In this document: piece by piece, positions 1 to 34,863 of the stretch | Layout of the letters: each line of letters begins with the position of its first letter | Numbering within the stretch: position 1 is the stretch's first letter | Assembly: GCA_963978545.1 (NCBI GenBank) | Contig: OZ021730.1 | Coordinates: 6,579,796-6,643,795, forward strand | Source: Linyphia triangularis | Taxonomy: Eukaryota; Arthropoda; Arachnida; Araneae; Linyphiidae | Length of the DNA: 64,000 nt | Reading direction: 5' to 3' | Notes under the pieces: generated by a model | Told to the model about the DNA's origin: nothing | Seen by the model: only the letters and a program-made list of their open reading frames with translations | The model's database searches: none | Made by a program: the position numbers and the translations under genes

Positions 1-571
1 TTTCTGAATGTGATGTGCAGGATTTAGGGGTTTTAATGCATACTGGCCTCTTTTGTTTTGATGTGAAAAGAAGTATCGCGATCTCTATGACTCCAGTGCA
101 ATAATGGCGTCGAAGACTAGTTTTAAACGCAAAGTAGATAGTGAAAAAGTGGAGCGGTCGTCATCGTCTCATAATTAACAACGATTAAAATGGAAGATTT
201 AGTAGGTATGGTTTAAATATCTTTATTGATTATGAGTTTATGTAATTATGAGCCATTGTAATATTGTCACTAAAGATTAACTTCTTTTATGACTTTGATT
301 TACGATGTAACGAAAATTATTTTTTAAATTATTTGAAACAAGAATCAAATATCAATTGCTATTTTATTAATATAAAAAAAGTTAAATTATTGTTGTTTTT
401 CAAAATTGTTTTATATAGTTGAATCTTTAGTAATTATCACATTTCTAACATTGAACATATGTAATAAAGCAATATATTCATTTGCGTATTCGGTATACAT
501 CTGCGGACCCCCGGAAAGTCCCAACATAAGTCATGCGGCCCGTCTCTATAAGTTAGTGGCGAACGCTGTTC
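1..571 (+). mobile_element. hAT-like element remnant (right end in window)
   Basis: From 104 there is a short frame starting MASKTSFKRKVDSE, resembling the first residues of arthropod hAT (BED/GTF2IRD2-like) transposases, and it stops after about 24 codons. At 517-571 the sequence resembles the right end of the hAT element at 1735-2656: a gcggcccg block, then a terminal GGCGAACGCTG followed by ttctaagg. Internal coding sequence is lost. The left end is outside the window. The assignment rests on similarity between the two copies. Confidence 0.5.
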
Positions 572-1388
572 TAAGGCATCAATTCTCAGTGGTAGAAGTG
601 GTGGAAAAAAAGTGGGGGCATGCCCAAAAGTTCATAACAAATGTACCCTCCCCCCCCCCCCTCTCCATCTTCAACGATACATTTTATAATTTTGTAACTT
701 ATAATAAAAATACTAACTAGTAAGGAATTAATTTATACTTCCTAACACTCACATTGAACAATCCAAAATGTATTGTTATTTTAATGAATATTCTGCGACT
801 TCGATTTTTTTACCTGAAAATAAGAGATTAAGTTATGTAATAATTCAACGTTATATATATATTACTATTTATTTAGATTTAAAAAGTGCTTATAAATCTG
901 CATACTTTCATTAAATTAAATTAATAAGGATCTCTTAAAATGTTTCTTTAAAAAATAGCTTGTCTTTATAAGAAACAAGAATAGAAATTTAACTTAAAAG
1001 AAAATTCCTCCAAAGTTAAAGGTTGGCCAAATGAAGCAATATTTGTGTTAATAAAAGTACTTATATCTTTATACAAGGTACTATAATACATTTCTATAAT
1101 AGTGTGATGTATATACCATAAATAGTTTTAAAGTTTTCAAACGTAAAAAATAAATAACTTTTTATCAGTGTCAGTGCATTTAAAGGTTAAAGTTATTTTT
1201 CATTAATAGTTTTAATGCTGATTGAATGCTTTTAAAAGTGGAGGGGATGGATTTCAGTGATTTTTGAAGTAGGGGGACGAATGGGTATTTTCTTGAAAAG
1301 TGGGGGGACGCGTCTACCCGCTTTCTACCCACCCTTCTAGCACTGTCAATTCTTCAATTTGCTAATGGGTCCTTTTGTTGTGTTTCAG
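572..1388. other. P4HA intron sequence, nothing recognised
   Basis: AT-rich sequence with short homopolymers. A GC-richer patch at 1240-1345 has two GGGGGACG motifs. No gene, RNA or repeat end could be supported. Confidence 0.5.
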
Positions 1389-26598
<25,210 letters not shown>

Positions 26599-27150
26599 TA
26601 GACTGTGTTGAGGACAACTGCCACTCTCGTTCGTTGTTGACTCTGAAAAATACTCCGAGGCTAGTCGATGTTAAGATTGCGTCCATTTTCTGTGTTTTGG
26701 AACCAGTGTTACAGTTAAGGGGATTCAACACCTCAACTTCTTCAATAGATAATAGTTGGTGAATGGTTCAAATGGTGTAAACTTTTAAAGGAATTCAATG
26801 ACGCTTATTTCCCGAAATGAATTTATGAACAAATTTAATTTACAATCGTGGACATTCGATCATTGAAATTTAGATTACTAAATAGCATACTGAGAATGCC
26901 ATGTAAGAAGATTCCGTTAATGACTTTTTGTGAACTAGTACTGCAAGATTACAATTATTATTTTCAAATTTAAATGTATGGATTTTTTATAATTTGTTGA
27001 AGTTTGGAAATAGAATGTTTTCAGAATATAGACATGAAAACGTCTTATAAATTAATCTAACTCTGAGATTAGGGTGTATTGTTTATATAATTTGTTGAAA
27101 GTGAATAAAATTGTGTGTAAGCATGGTGTAAATAAATGTTTCCATTAACA
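26599..27150 (+). other. P4HA 3' UTR with candidate polyadenylation signals
   Basis: AT-rich sequence after the P4HA stop with no coding signal. AATAAA occurs at 27104-27109 and 27131-27136, giving a 3' UTR of roughly 530-560 nt. The end is predicted from the signals only. A SINE begins about 90 bp further on. Confidence 0.6.
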
Positions 27151-27236
27151 GTTGTGAATTTTTTATTGTGTAGACATCAAAATTATGAGTTTTATAAGTT
27201 AGGCTTAAAGATAGTGTGCGTTATCTGAGTTTTTTG

Positions 27237-27414
27237 GTTGGTTGTTTTCAGATTATCTGGCGCCGTCAGCAACACGAGGGCTATAATGCGCCGAAACATT
27301 CGTCATTAGACAAGCTAACAAACATTTACAAACAAACATGCCAAACACGGGACTCGAACCCGCAACCTCGCGGTCTAGAAACTAGCATGCTAACCACTAT
27401 ACCGTTTTTTCGGC
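27237..27414 (-). repeat. tRNA-derived SINE, copy 7
   Basis: Complete minus-strand copy. TSD ctgagttttttg at 27225-27236 and 27415-27426. It lies just beyond the predicted P4HA polyadenylation sites. Confidence 0.9.
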
Positions 27415-27534
27415 CTGAGTTTTTTGATATTTGATCTTAATATCAGTATATGCATCCAAAAAGAGTTCAAATACTTTCAAATCGAACACTATTCACTCAG
27501 TCAATCGAAAAAATTGTTGAGTGTTGGTACCCTA

Positions 27535-27975
27535 AGGTTGGTTGGTGGATTGTTTAGTTTTTGTGGAGCAAAAGCAACACTAGGGCTATGCTGCGCCAGT
27601 CCTCGTTAAGATAATTTAAAAAGATGAGAGAAAGAACAATTAAAAATTACAGGACACTGATAAAGACTTTAAATCAAGTGATAGAATCCCATTGTATTTA
27701 AAAATGCAAAAAGATTTATTTGTAGTGATGGACCTAAAAGTAATGACAGTGATGGATGACTGGTACAACACAGGCGCAGTCTGTGTTAACACCAGGACAA
27801 TCGGTTAAAATGTGTTTAACAGAAAAAATATAATTGCATGTGGTACATGTGGGGGCACCCTCTGCCAGTAGAAGGTGCACACGGGTAAAACGAGTATGGC
27901 CATCAATGGGTAAACGTGAGAGAACCTGCCTCTTCCGGTTCGAAATGGAAGAATTAACGCCGGACAAAGTTAATT
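27535..27975 (-). mobile_element. 5'-truncated LINE copy, H-like
   Basis: In minus orientation it begins in the ORF2 C-terminus (SRLPIDGHTRFTRVHLLLAE, APTCTTCNYIFSVKHIL), loses frame, then has a 3' UTR and the hairpin tail gcgcagcatagccct...tttgctcc plus CCAACCAACC at 27535. It resembles the H subfamily. A matching TSD at the 5' side was not found. Confidence 0.75.
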
Positions 27976-28026
27976 CCATATCGATGATTAAAAAGACTAT
28001 CGATGATTAAAAAGACTATCGATATG
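27972..28026. repeat. Short palindrome with tandem core
   Basis: attccatatcgat and atcgatatggaat are inverted around two copies of gattaaaaagactatcgat. It directly abuts the 5' end of the truncated LINE, so it may be a target-site or snap-back product. Confidence 0.6.
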
Positions 28027-28393
28027 GAATCGACCGGTCCTTCTAACGGTGAGATATCCCAAGCACGGTTCGAAAATAAACCCTTTGTGTTTAATAAAAA
28101 CAATGTGTCATTTTGTTCGTAGTTTGTATTTTCGTACACCGAGGTTTTCCATGTTGGTTAAGGTACTTGATTACCTTGGAAAGTTAAAAAATACAACATT
28201 TTCACAAAAAAAAAAAAAAAATCAGGTCCTGTATAAGATATTACAATGATTTTAAACTTTTACTTGAAGCTTATAAAATACAAAAATACTTGATTTTTTT
28301 TCAAATTTCATTTTTTAACAACTATCCAGAAGGCGCCTAAGTCGAGGCTTCAAAAAATGATGTCCATCGGCGGACAGTTAATCTCAGGATTGA
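28027..28393. other. Intergenic sequence, nothing recognised
   Basis: AT-rich and non-coding, with a short A run at 28206-28221. No gene could be supported. Confidence 0.5.
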
Positions 28394-28534
28394 TTGGTTG
28401 TTTTCAGATTATCTGGCGCTGTCAGCAACACGAGGGCTATAATGAACAGAAACATTCGTCATTTGACAAGCCAACATACATTTACAAACACCCATGCCAA
28501 ACACGGGACTCGAACCCGCAACCTCGCGGTTTAG
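28394..28534 (-). repeat. tRNA-derived SINE, copy 8, split
   Basis: The tail, body and B-box part (ggttcgagtc on the minus strand) are present. The A-box end of the head is absent, because LINE A's 3' tail begins exactly at 28535 inside the head. The rest of the head is not found next to LINE A in this window. Confidence 0.82.
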
Positions 28535-29160
28535 ATTTGTTTGTTTTGGGTTTTATGGCGCAAAGGCAACATAAGGGCCATACTGCGCCAAAACAAAAGA
28601 TAAAAAAAAACTAGGATGGAAGATGAAATATAAATATGATGAGATATGACATAATATAATTAAAGAATGCTAAAATCACATTCCTAAAATGATGAAGAGG
28701 TTAATAAAATTTAAAAAAATTGATATGTTTAAAAAACTAGATGTGATTTAAAAACCCGATTGATCTTAAAAAAGCAAAAATATTTGGATGGGGAGTTTCC
28801 CCAATGAAATCCTGAAGACTTAAAGTGGTACTCTTAAAAAACCTAAGACGATGCGATTGAAACTTAGGACAAGAAATTAAAATATGAGACACAGTAAGAT
28901 CGCAACGACAAATATCGCAAACAGGTGGATCTTCTCCCAGCAATAAATGTCGGTGCGTCAATCGGGTATGACCAATGCGCAGACGAGTCAGTTTGACATT
29001 TGTCCGACGCATTGGATTAACTGGCCCTTTAAGAAGATGATTTTTGATGGTATGGAGTTTGTTGTTAGTTTGCAAATCCCATGCTTCTTGACTTAAGGAT
29101 AATATGAACTTCTGAATTGAATTCTTAACATCTTGGTAGGGAACTGGCTGCTGCAGCGGG
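28535..29160 (-). mobile_element. LINE A: 3' part of a C-family LINE
   Basis: Minus orientation. ORF2 C-terminus from ...LQQPVPYQDVKNSIQKFI to the stop after GFLNHI (28737), then a 3' UTR and the tail hairpin (ggcgcagtatggcccttatg...tttgcgcc) ending in CAAACAAA at 28535. The Cys/His motif CDICRCDLTVSHILISC is intact. Sequence upstream is replaced at 29161 by SINE copy 9. It interrupts SINE copy 8. Confidence 0.85.
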
Positions 29161-29333
29161 TTGTATTCAGATTATCTGGCGCCGTCAGCAACACGAGGGC
29201 TATAATGCGCCGAAACATTTCGTCATTTGACAAACCAACATACATTTACAAACACCCATGCCAACACGGGACTCGAACCCGCAACCTCTCGGTCTAGAGG
29301 CTAGCACGCTAATCAATATACCGTTTGGTCGGC
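29161..29333 (-). repeat. tRNA-derived SINE, copy 9, at a LINE junction
   Basis: Complete minus-strand SINE with B box ggttcgagtc. No matching duplication flanks it. It separates a minus-strand LINE (A) from a plus-strand LINE (D) that are not continuous with each other. Confidence 0.87.
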
Positions 29334-29334
29334 C

Positions 29335-29479
29335 TATGTGTCTGCAGGAGTATCCCTTCTACGAAGATTGGATACTGTCCATCACACTGCTGCCCGTATT
29401 TGTTCAGGTGCATTTCGCACTTCACCCATTGAAAGTCTGTTGACAGAGTGTAGTCTACTTCCACTTGACTTGAGACGTA
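29335..29479 (+). mobile_element. LINE D, left segment (ORF2 fragment)
   Basis: Plus-strand ORF2 fragment from YVSAGVSLLRRLDTVHHTAA to LLPLDLRR, C family. It stops at 29479, where LINE C's tail begins. The last 12 bases acttgagacgta (29468-29479) are repeated at 41158-41169, where D resumes in frame. Confidence 0.9.
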
Positions 29480-29688
29480 TGTTTGTTTGTTTGTTTTATT
29501 GAGGTTTTATGGCGCAAAGGCAACACAAGGGCCATGCTGCGCCAAAACAAAGGATAAAAGAATAACTAGGATGGAAGATGAATTATAAATATGATGAGAG
29601 GTGACAGAATATAATTTAAGAATGTTAAAATCACATTTCTAAAATGAAGATGTTAATAAAATTTTAAAAATGGATATGTTTAAAAAAA

Positions 29689-31000
29689 CTAGATGTGATT
29701 TAAAAACCCGATTGATCTTAAAAATGCAAAAAGATTTGGATGGGGAGTTTCCCCAATCAAATCTTGAAGACTTAAACTGGTACATTTAAAAAACCTAAGA
29801 CGATGTGACTGAAACTTAGGACAAGAAATTAAAATATGAGCCACAGAAAGATCGCAACGACAAGTATCGCAAACAGGTGGATCTTCTCCCAACAATAAAT
29901 GTCGATGCGTCAATCGGGTATGACCAATGCGCAGACGAGTCAGTTTGACATCTGTCCGACGCATAGGATTAACTGGCCATTTACGAAGATGATTTTTGAT
30001 GAAATGAAGTTTGTTATTAACCTGCAAATCCCATGTTTCTTGACGTAAGGATAATATGAACTTGTGAATTGATGTCTTAATATCTTGGTAGGGAACTGGC
30101 TGCTGCAGCGGGATTGAAGCCGCTTTAGCAGCAGAATCAGCCAATTCATTTCCTGAAATTCCCATGTGACTAGGTACCCAGCAGAACAATATAGTAAATC
30201 CTTTCCTCTCAAGTGTGTGTAATTTTGAAAAAATGTCAAAAGCAATTGGATGACTATTGGTCTTAAAGTGCTTCAGACTAGACAGGGAGCTTAAACTGTC
30301 AGTATACACACAAAATTTGCGATTGTTGCAGAGTGAAATATGCAGCAGTGCACAAGAAATTGCTGTCATCTCAGAAGTGAAAACCGAGCAGGATTTATGA
30401 AGTGAAAAAGCGACTGTGGATGTGTCGGACACAGTACCACAGCCAACACGTTCACCTGCTTTGGATCCATCAGTAAATACTGCTTCATAGTCAGCATACT
30501 GAGAGCGGTGATCACAAAAGATTTGTTGAAAAATTTCTGGGGCAGTGTCTGCCTTGCAATACATCGCAAATGGATTGAGAAAGTGGAAAGATGGAATATT
30601 CCACGGTGGAAAGGATTGAGTGGTAAATGTTTGGGTAACTACGTCACTTAGAGCTGCATCCAACAAGATGGATTTCGCTCTTTCAGAAAACGGTCGGATG
30701 TTCGATGGGCGAGCATCGTATAACCTACCAAGATAGGCATCAAGTCTCAACTTACGTAAAGGGTGAAAAGGATCAGACATAATTCTACAGTAGTAGTTGG
30801 CGCTTAATTTTTTCCGTCTCAAGTCAAGTGGAAAAAGACTACACTCTGTCAACAGACTTTCAATGGGTGAAGTGCGAAATGCACCTGAACAAATACGGGC
30901 AGCAGTGTGATGGACAGTATCCAATCTTCGTAGAAGGGATACTCCTGCAGACCCATACGCAACGCATCCGTAGTCAATACGGGATAAGATAACCGAATTG
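29689..31000 (-). pseudogene. LINE C ORF2, C-terminal part (RNase H, Cys/His motif)
   Basis: Continues the frame interrupted at 37020 (NSV/ILSRIDYGCVAYGSAG). It carries the end of the RT thumb region, then RNase H: YTDGSKAGERVG, SEMTAISCALLH, YTDSLSSLSSL and SHMGISGNELADSAAK, supplying the D-E-D-D set. The C-terminal CDTCRCDLSVAHILISC motif follows and the stop is after GFLNHI. No lesion is seen inside this part. It is cut off from its RT by the nested LINE B. Confidence 0.9.
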
Positions 31001-31014
31001 GTTGGTTGGTTGGT

Positions 31015-31075
31015 TGGTTGGTTGGTGTTTATTGGCACAAGGGCCACACTTGGCCATACTGCGCCAAACGATGAT
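31015..31075 (-). promoter_or_regulatory. LINE B 3' tail hairpin (likely RT recognition)
   Basis: In element sense GGCGCA ... TTGTGCC pair as a stem with one G-U, matching the GGCGCA/TGCGCC stem of the other LINEs and the SINE. It is followed by aataaacaccaaccaacc. In LINEs such a 3' structure is the usual RT template signal. The role here is inferred. Confidence 0.6.
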
Positions 31076-31167
31076 TTATTGTCTAACCGAAAGGGACCAA
31101 TCTTTTAAAAACAAAAGAAATGGATAAAAATATTAGAGAAAGAACATAAAAATATAATATGAACAAT

Positions 31168-34100
31168 TTAAATATAATTGTAAAATCCTATTGAATGTAG
31201 GAAAGAAAAGAGATTAGGGTTGACCTGATCACTTAAAAGATCTTTTAAATGCATATTGATGCCAAAATGAAGTCGTCTTTGATTAAGAAATAAAGGACAT
31301 TCTATTAAAACATGTAAAACTGTTAAAACACATTTACAGTTAAAACAAAGAGGAGGCGGATCTGCAAAGAGAAGAAAAAGGTGTGTTGCACGGGTGTGAC
31401 CTATGCGCAGTCTTGATAAAATGACTTCATGTCGACGGTTACCCGGTGATACATTTGTAAAACCTTTAATCGATGGCTGGATATAATTGAGTTTGTTACA
31501 GATTTCTCTGTCCCATTTTATCTGCCACTGAGATGAAATAGCAAGTGTGCATGCTGCCTTTATGTCACCAAGCGCTAGGAAGTCTGTTGATGGGATGGTC
31601 GCTGTCTTGGCAGCTCTATCGGCTGCTTCATTGCCTGGTATTCCGGCATGACCCGGTACCCAACAAAATCCTATACGGCATCCCTTACTCAATAACAATC
31701 TACAAAGAGACTGGCACCGGTAAATGAGAGGGTGTGTTTTGAATGGTGTGTGACGTATAGCTTGGAGACAGCTGTAAGAGTCAGTATAGATGACATGATT
31801 CTTATCTGATCTTTGGAGAATGTTTTCCAGAGCTAAACAAATGGCATGCAATTCCGTTGTGAAAACGGAAGATGACGGATGAAGTCTCACAGCCAGCGTT
31901 TCATTATCAAAAACAGCAGCTGCCCCAACATGATCCAAGCTCTTCGAGCCATCAGTGTAAACAGCGGAGCAAGTTTCATATTTTTGCCGATGCTCGAAGA
32001 AGAGCTGCTGATAGATGATATCTGCTGTTTCCGACTTTTTTAAGTATGCAAATGGGTTCATGATAGTAATGGGTGAAGCCATCCACGGAGGGTGTAGGTT
32101 AAAATAGGGTAAAATATTAAAATCATCAAGGTTAAAATCTGATAAAAGCGAACGAGTGCGTAACCCAAACGAAGGAATGGAGTTGGGTCGATTTGCAAAT
32201 AAAATCTGATGAGATGGATACATGACTTTATTAAATGCGGGATGAAAGCGATTTGATTTGATGTTAAAATAATAGTTTAAGATCAGTTTGATTCGTCTAA
32301 AATATAGTGACAGCTCATGACATAAAACATATAAACTCTCAACAGGAGAAGTACGGAAAGCTCCGCTGCAAATTCGCAGCGCATGGTGATGGATAGGGTC
32401 CAATACTTTTAGTATGGATTGTCTTGCTGATCCATAGATCTGTGATCCATAGTCTAATTTAGATCGTACTAGAGCTCTATAAATTCTTAGCATTGATTGG
32501 GTATCAGCTCCCCAGGAGGTATTCGATAGTACTTTCAGTGTATTAAGGATCTTTGTACATTTCTGACGTAGATTCTTGACATGAGATTTAAAGGTTAATT
32601 TAGAATCGAAAGTTAATCCCAGAAATTTAACCTCTGGCACCACGGGAATCTGTTGATTGTTAAGATAGATTTCAGGGTCTAAATGGAGACCTACTTTGCG
32701 ACAGAAATGCATACATACGGTCTTCTGGGTTGAGAAGGCAAAACCATTATTTTTAGCCCATGCTGTAATTTTATTAATGGCTAGCTGCAGATGTCGTTCA
32801 ATAATACTCATGTTCGAAGATGAAATTGAAATTTGAAAGTCATCCACGAACAAAGTTCCTGAAACTGAGGGTGGTAAAATTTTAATCATTTCATCAATGG
32901 CTAAGATAAATAATAAAACGCTCAGTACACTGCCTTGAGGAACTCCTTCCTCTTGTATAAATTCTTCAGATAAAGTAGACAAGACACGTACCCGAAACTT
33001 GCGCTTCTTCAAGAAGTTGGCTATAAAAATAGGCAAGTGTCCTCGAAGGCCAAAGTCATGAAGAACCTTTAAGATGCGGTATCTCCAGGTTCTGTCATAT
33101 GCCTTTTCCATATCGAAAAAGACGCTCACTAAATGATGGCGTTGTAGAAATGCTTCACGAATTGACGTTTCGAGAAGTAAGATATTGTCTATGGTGGACC
33201 TTGATCGTCGAAATCCACTTTGAAATGGTGAAAGCAATTTGTTGGATTCAAGGAAGAAAGTTAGACGGGCGTTGACCATACGCTCCAACCATTTGCACAG
33301 GCAACTTGTGAGAGCTATGGGTCTGTAACTGGATGGGTTGCTTGGTTCTTTCCCAGGTTTTAAAATAGGGATCACAGTAGCTTCCTGCCAAGCAGTAGGA
33401 AACTTTTGTTCCGTCCAAATGCGGTTAAAAAGGTATAAAATGTTGTATAAAGATGAGGATGATAAATAAATAAGCATGTTGTGATGAATGTTATCTGGTC
33501 CAGCAGATGTAGGATGAGATCGATGCAATGCAGTCATCAATTCATCAAATGTAAAAGGTGAATTATATGGTTCTGTACAGGAATGATTAAAATTTAAAAT
33601 CTTCTGCTCTTCACGGTTTTTAGTGAGGATAAAATCGGGTGAGTAGCTAGAAGAGCTCGACACCGCTGCAAATTTAGCACCAAAGCAGTCGGCGACGTCT
33701 TTTAAATCAGAAAATAAATTTCCATTGGAATTTAAAATTGGGGTGGAACTTGGTTTATAACTGCCTGTAATTTTCTTTATTTTATTCCATACCACCTTGC
33801 TAGAAGTTTTTGTGGTAATGGTTGAAACATAGGAACTCCAGGACTTAATTTGACTTATTCGTCGAACTCTACGGGCCTCTGCTCTAGCTCGTTTAAAGAT
33901 GGTAAGGTTTTCGGTCGTCGGGTACCGACGAAAAGTCCCCCAAGCTTTCTTTTGGGATTTCAGTGTTCCTTTACACTCATCGTTCCACCATGGTTTGGAA
34001 AATTTTAAATGACCTGTTTTTGTCTTTGGAATGCAGACATCAGCTGCTGTAATAATGGTTTCAGAGACAAGTCCTACTGCCTCATTTAAGTTCTCGACTG

Positions 34101-34848
34101 AGACCATCTCTAGGGTGATCTCAGACAGAGAAGTGAAACTCGTCCAATCAGCTAAGTTGAATTTGAAGCGAGGCATCCTTGGGGTAGGTGCTGAACCGCT
34201 CCCAGAAGAGATGGAGATAGGGAAATGATCACTTCCAAAGGGATCGTCACCTGCTTGAAATTCCCAAGATGATAACAGGGGAGGCGAGCAAAGCGCAAGG
34301 TCGATTGCATGAAATGTTCTGCTTGGAAAGTGAAAATATGTATTAGAACCGTCATTAAGAACACAAACATTGCTTTTCAAAATAACACGTTCTAATACTG
34401 TCCCACGTCTGTTGGTGTCTGGGCTGCCCCAGAGTGGGTGGTGTCCATTAAAATCTCCAAGGATGATAAAAGGAGGTGGTAACTGATCTATCAATTGTTC
34501 GAGATCAGATTCTCTGATTGTCTGGTTAGGTGGAAGATATACAGTACACACGGTTATAAGGGCACGTAAGTGGATCCGTATAGCGATAGCCTGGAGGGTT
34601 GTGCGAAGTGAGATTGTCTGGGAGGCATAGTTTTGTGCAACCAAGACAGCAACGCCTCCACAGCTCCGAGCTCCATATAAAAAGTCTTTTCGGATTACTT
34701 GGTATCCCTTTAATCGAGTTGTGTCCTGTGGTTTCAGAGAAGTCTCCTGAAGGCAGAACACTATAGGGTTTTTGGCCTCTAGCAAATATTTGATGTCAGT
34801 GATGTTACGCTTAAAGCTTTTGCAATTCCAAGACAATAAACAAGCCAT
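31168..34848 (-). CDS. LINE B ORF2: endonuclease, reverse transcriptase, RNase H
   Basis: An intact 1,226-residue polyprotein that nicks target DNA and primes reverse transcription of its own RNA. Apurinic-like endonuclease at residues 1 to about 215 (LSWNCKSF, LQETSLKP, ILGDFNGHHPLWG, GSDHFPIS). Reverse transcriptase about 490-760 with FFDMEKAYDRTW (about 577), GVPQGSVLS (about 637) and FVDD (about 666). RNase H about 958-1090 with YTDGSKSLDHVG, TTELHAICLALE, YTDSYSCLQ and PGHAGIPGNEAADRAAK. C-terminal Cys/His motif CFNCKCVLTVLHVLIEC near 1170. The start ATG lies 15 nt after the ORF1 stop, and MACLLSWNC is the normal endonuclease start. RNase H in ORF2 fits the I-group rather than jockey. 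No stop or frameshift is seen. Confidence 0.95.
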   Translation of the reverse strand: MACLLSWNCKSFKRNITDIKYLLEAKNPIVFCLQETSLKPQDTTRLKGYQVIRKDFLYGARSCGGVAVLVAQNYASQTISLRTTLQAIAIRIHLRALITVCTVYLPPNQTIRESDLEQLIDQLPPPFIILGDFNGHHPLWGSPDTNRRGTVLERVILKSNVCVLNDGSNTYFHFPSRTFHAIDLALCSPPLLSSWEFQAGDDPFGSDHFPISISSGSGSAPTPRMPRFKFNLADWTSFTSLSEITLEMVSVENLNEAVGLVSETIITAADVCIPKTKTGHLKFSKPWWNDECKGTLKSQKKAWGTFRRYPTTENLTIFKRARAEARRVRRISQIKSWSSYVSTITTKTSSKVVWNKIKKITGSYKPSSTPILNSNGNLFSDLKDVADCFGAKFAAVSSSSSYSPDFILTKNREEQKILNFNHSCTEPYNSPFTFDELMTALHRSHPTSAGPDNIHHNMLIYLSSSSLYNILYLFNRIWTEQKFPTAWQEATVIPILKPGKEPSNPSSYRPIALTSCLCKWLERMVNARLTFFLESNKLLSPFQSGFRRSRSTIDNILLLETSIREAFLQRHHLVSVFFDMEKAYDRTWRYRILKVLHDFGLRGHLPIFIANFLKKRKFRVRVLSTLSEEFIQEEGVPQGSVLSVLLFILAIDEMIKILPPSVSGTLFVDDFQISISSSNMSIIERHLQLAINKITAWAKNNGFAFSTQKTVCMHFCRKVGLHLDPEIYLNNQQIPVVPEVKFLGLTFDSKLTFKSHVKNLRQKCTKILNTLKVLSNTSWGADTQSMLRIYRALVRSKLDYGSQIYGSARQSILKVLDPIHHHALRICSGAFRTSPVESLYVLCHELSLYFRRIKLILNYYFNIKSNRFHPAFNKVMYPSHQILFANRPNSIPSFGLRTRSLLSDFNLDDFNILPYFNLHPPWMASPITIMNPFAYLKKSETADIIYQQLFFEHRQKYETCSAVYTDGSKSLDHVGAAAVFDNETLAVRLHPSSSVFTTELHAICLALENILQRSDKNHVIYTDSYSCLQAIRHTPFKTHPLIYRCQSLCRLLLSKGCRIGFCWVPGHAGIPGNEAADRAAKTATIPSTDFLALGDIKAACTLAISSQWQIKWDREICNKLNYIQPSIKGFTNVSPGNRRHEVILSRLRIGHTRATHLFLLFADPPPLCFNCKCVLTVLHVLIECPLFLNQRRLHFGINMHLKDLLSDQVNPNLFSFLHSIGFYNYI

Positions 34849-34863
34849 TATTGTGTTTATGTA

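Noticed and set aside
28535..29479. LINE A and D as one twin-primed (5'-inverted) insertion
   Set aside because: A and D overlap the same C-terminal region (both contain the HRHLLLGEDPPVCDICRC segment), so they must be separate copies.
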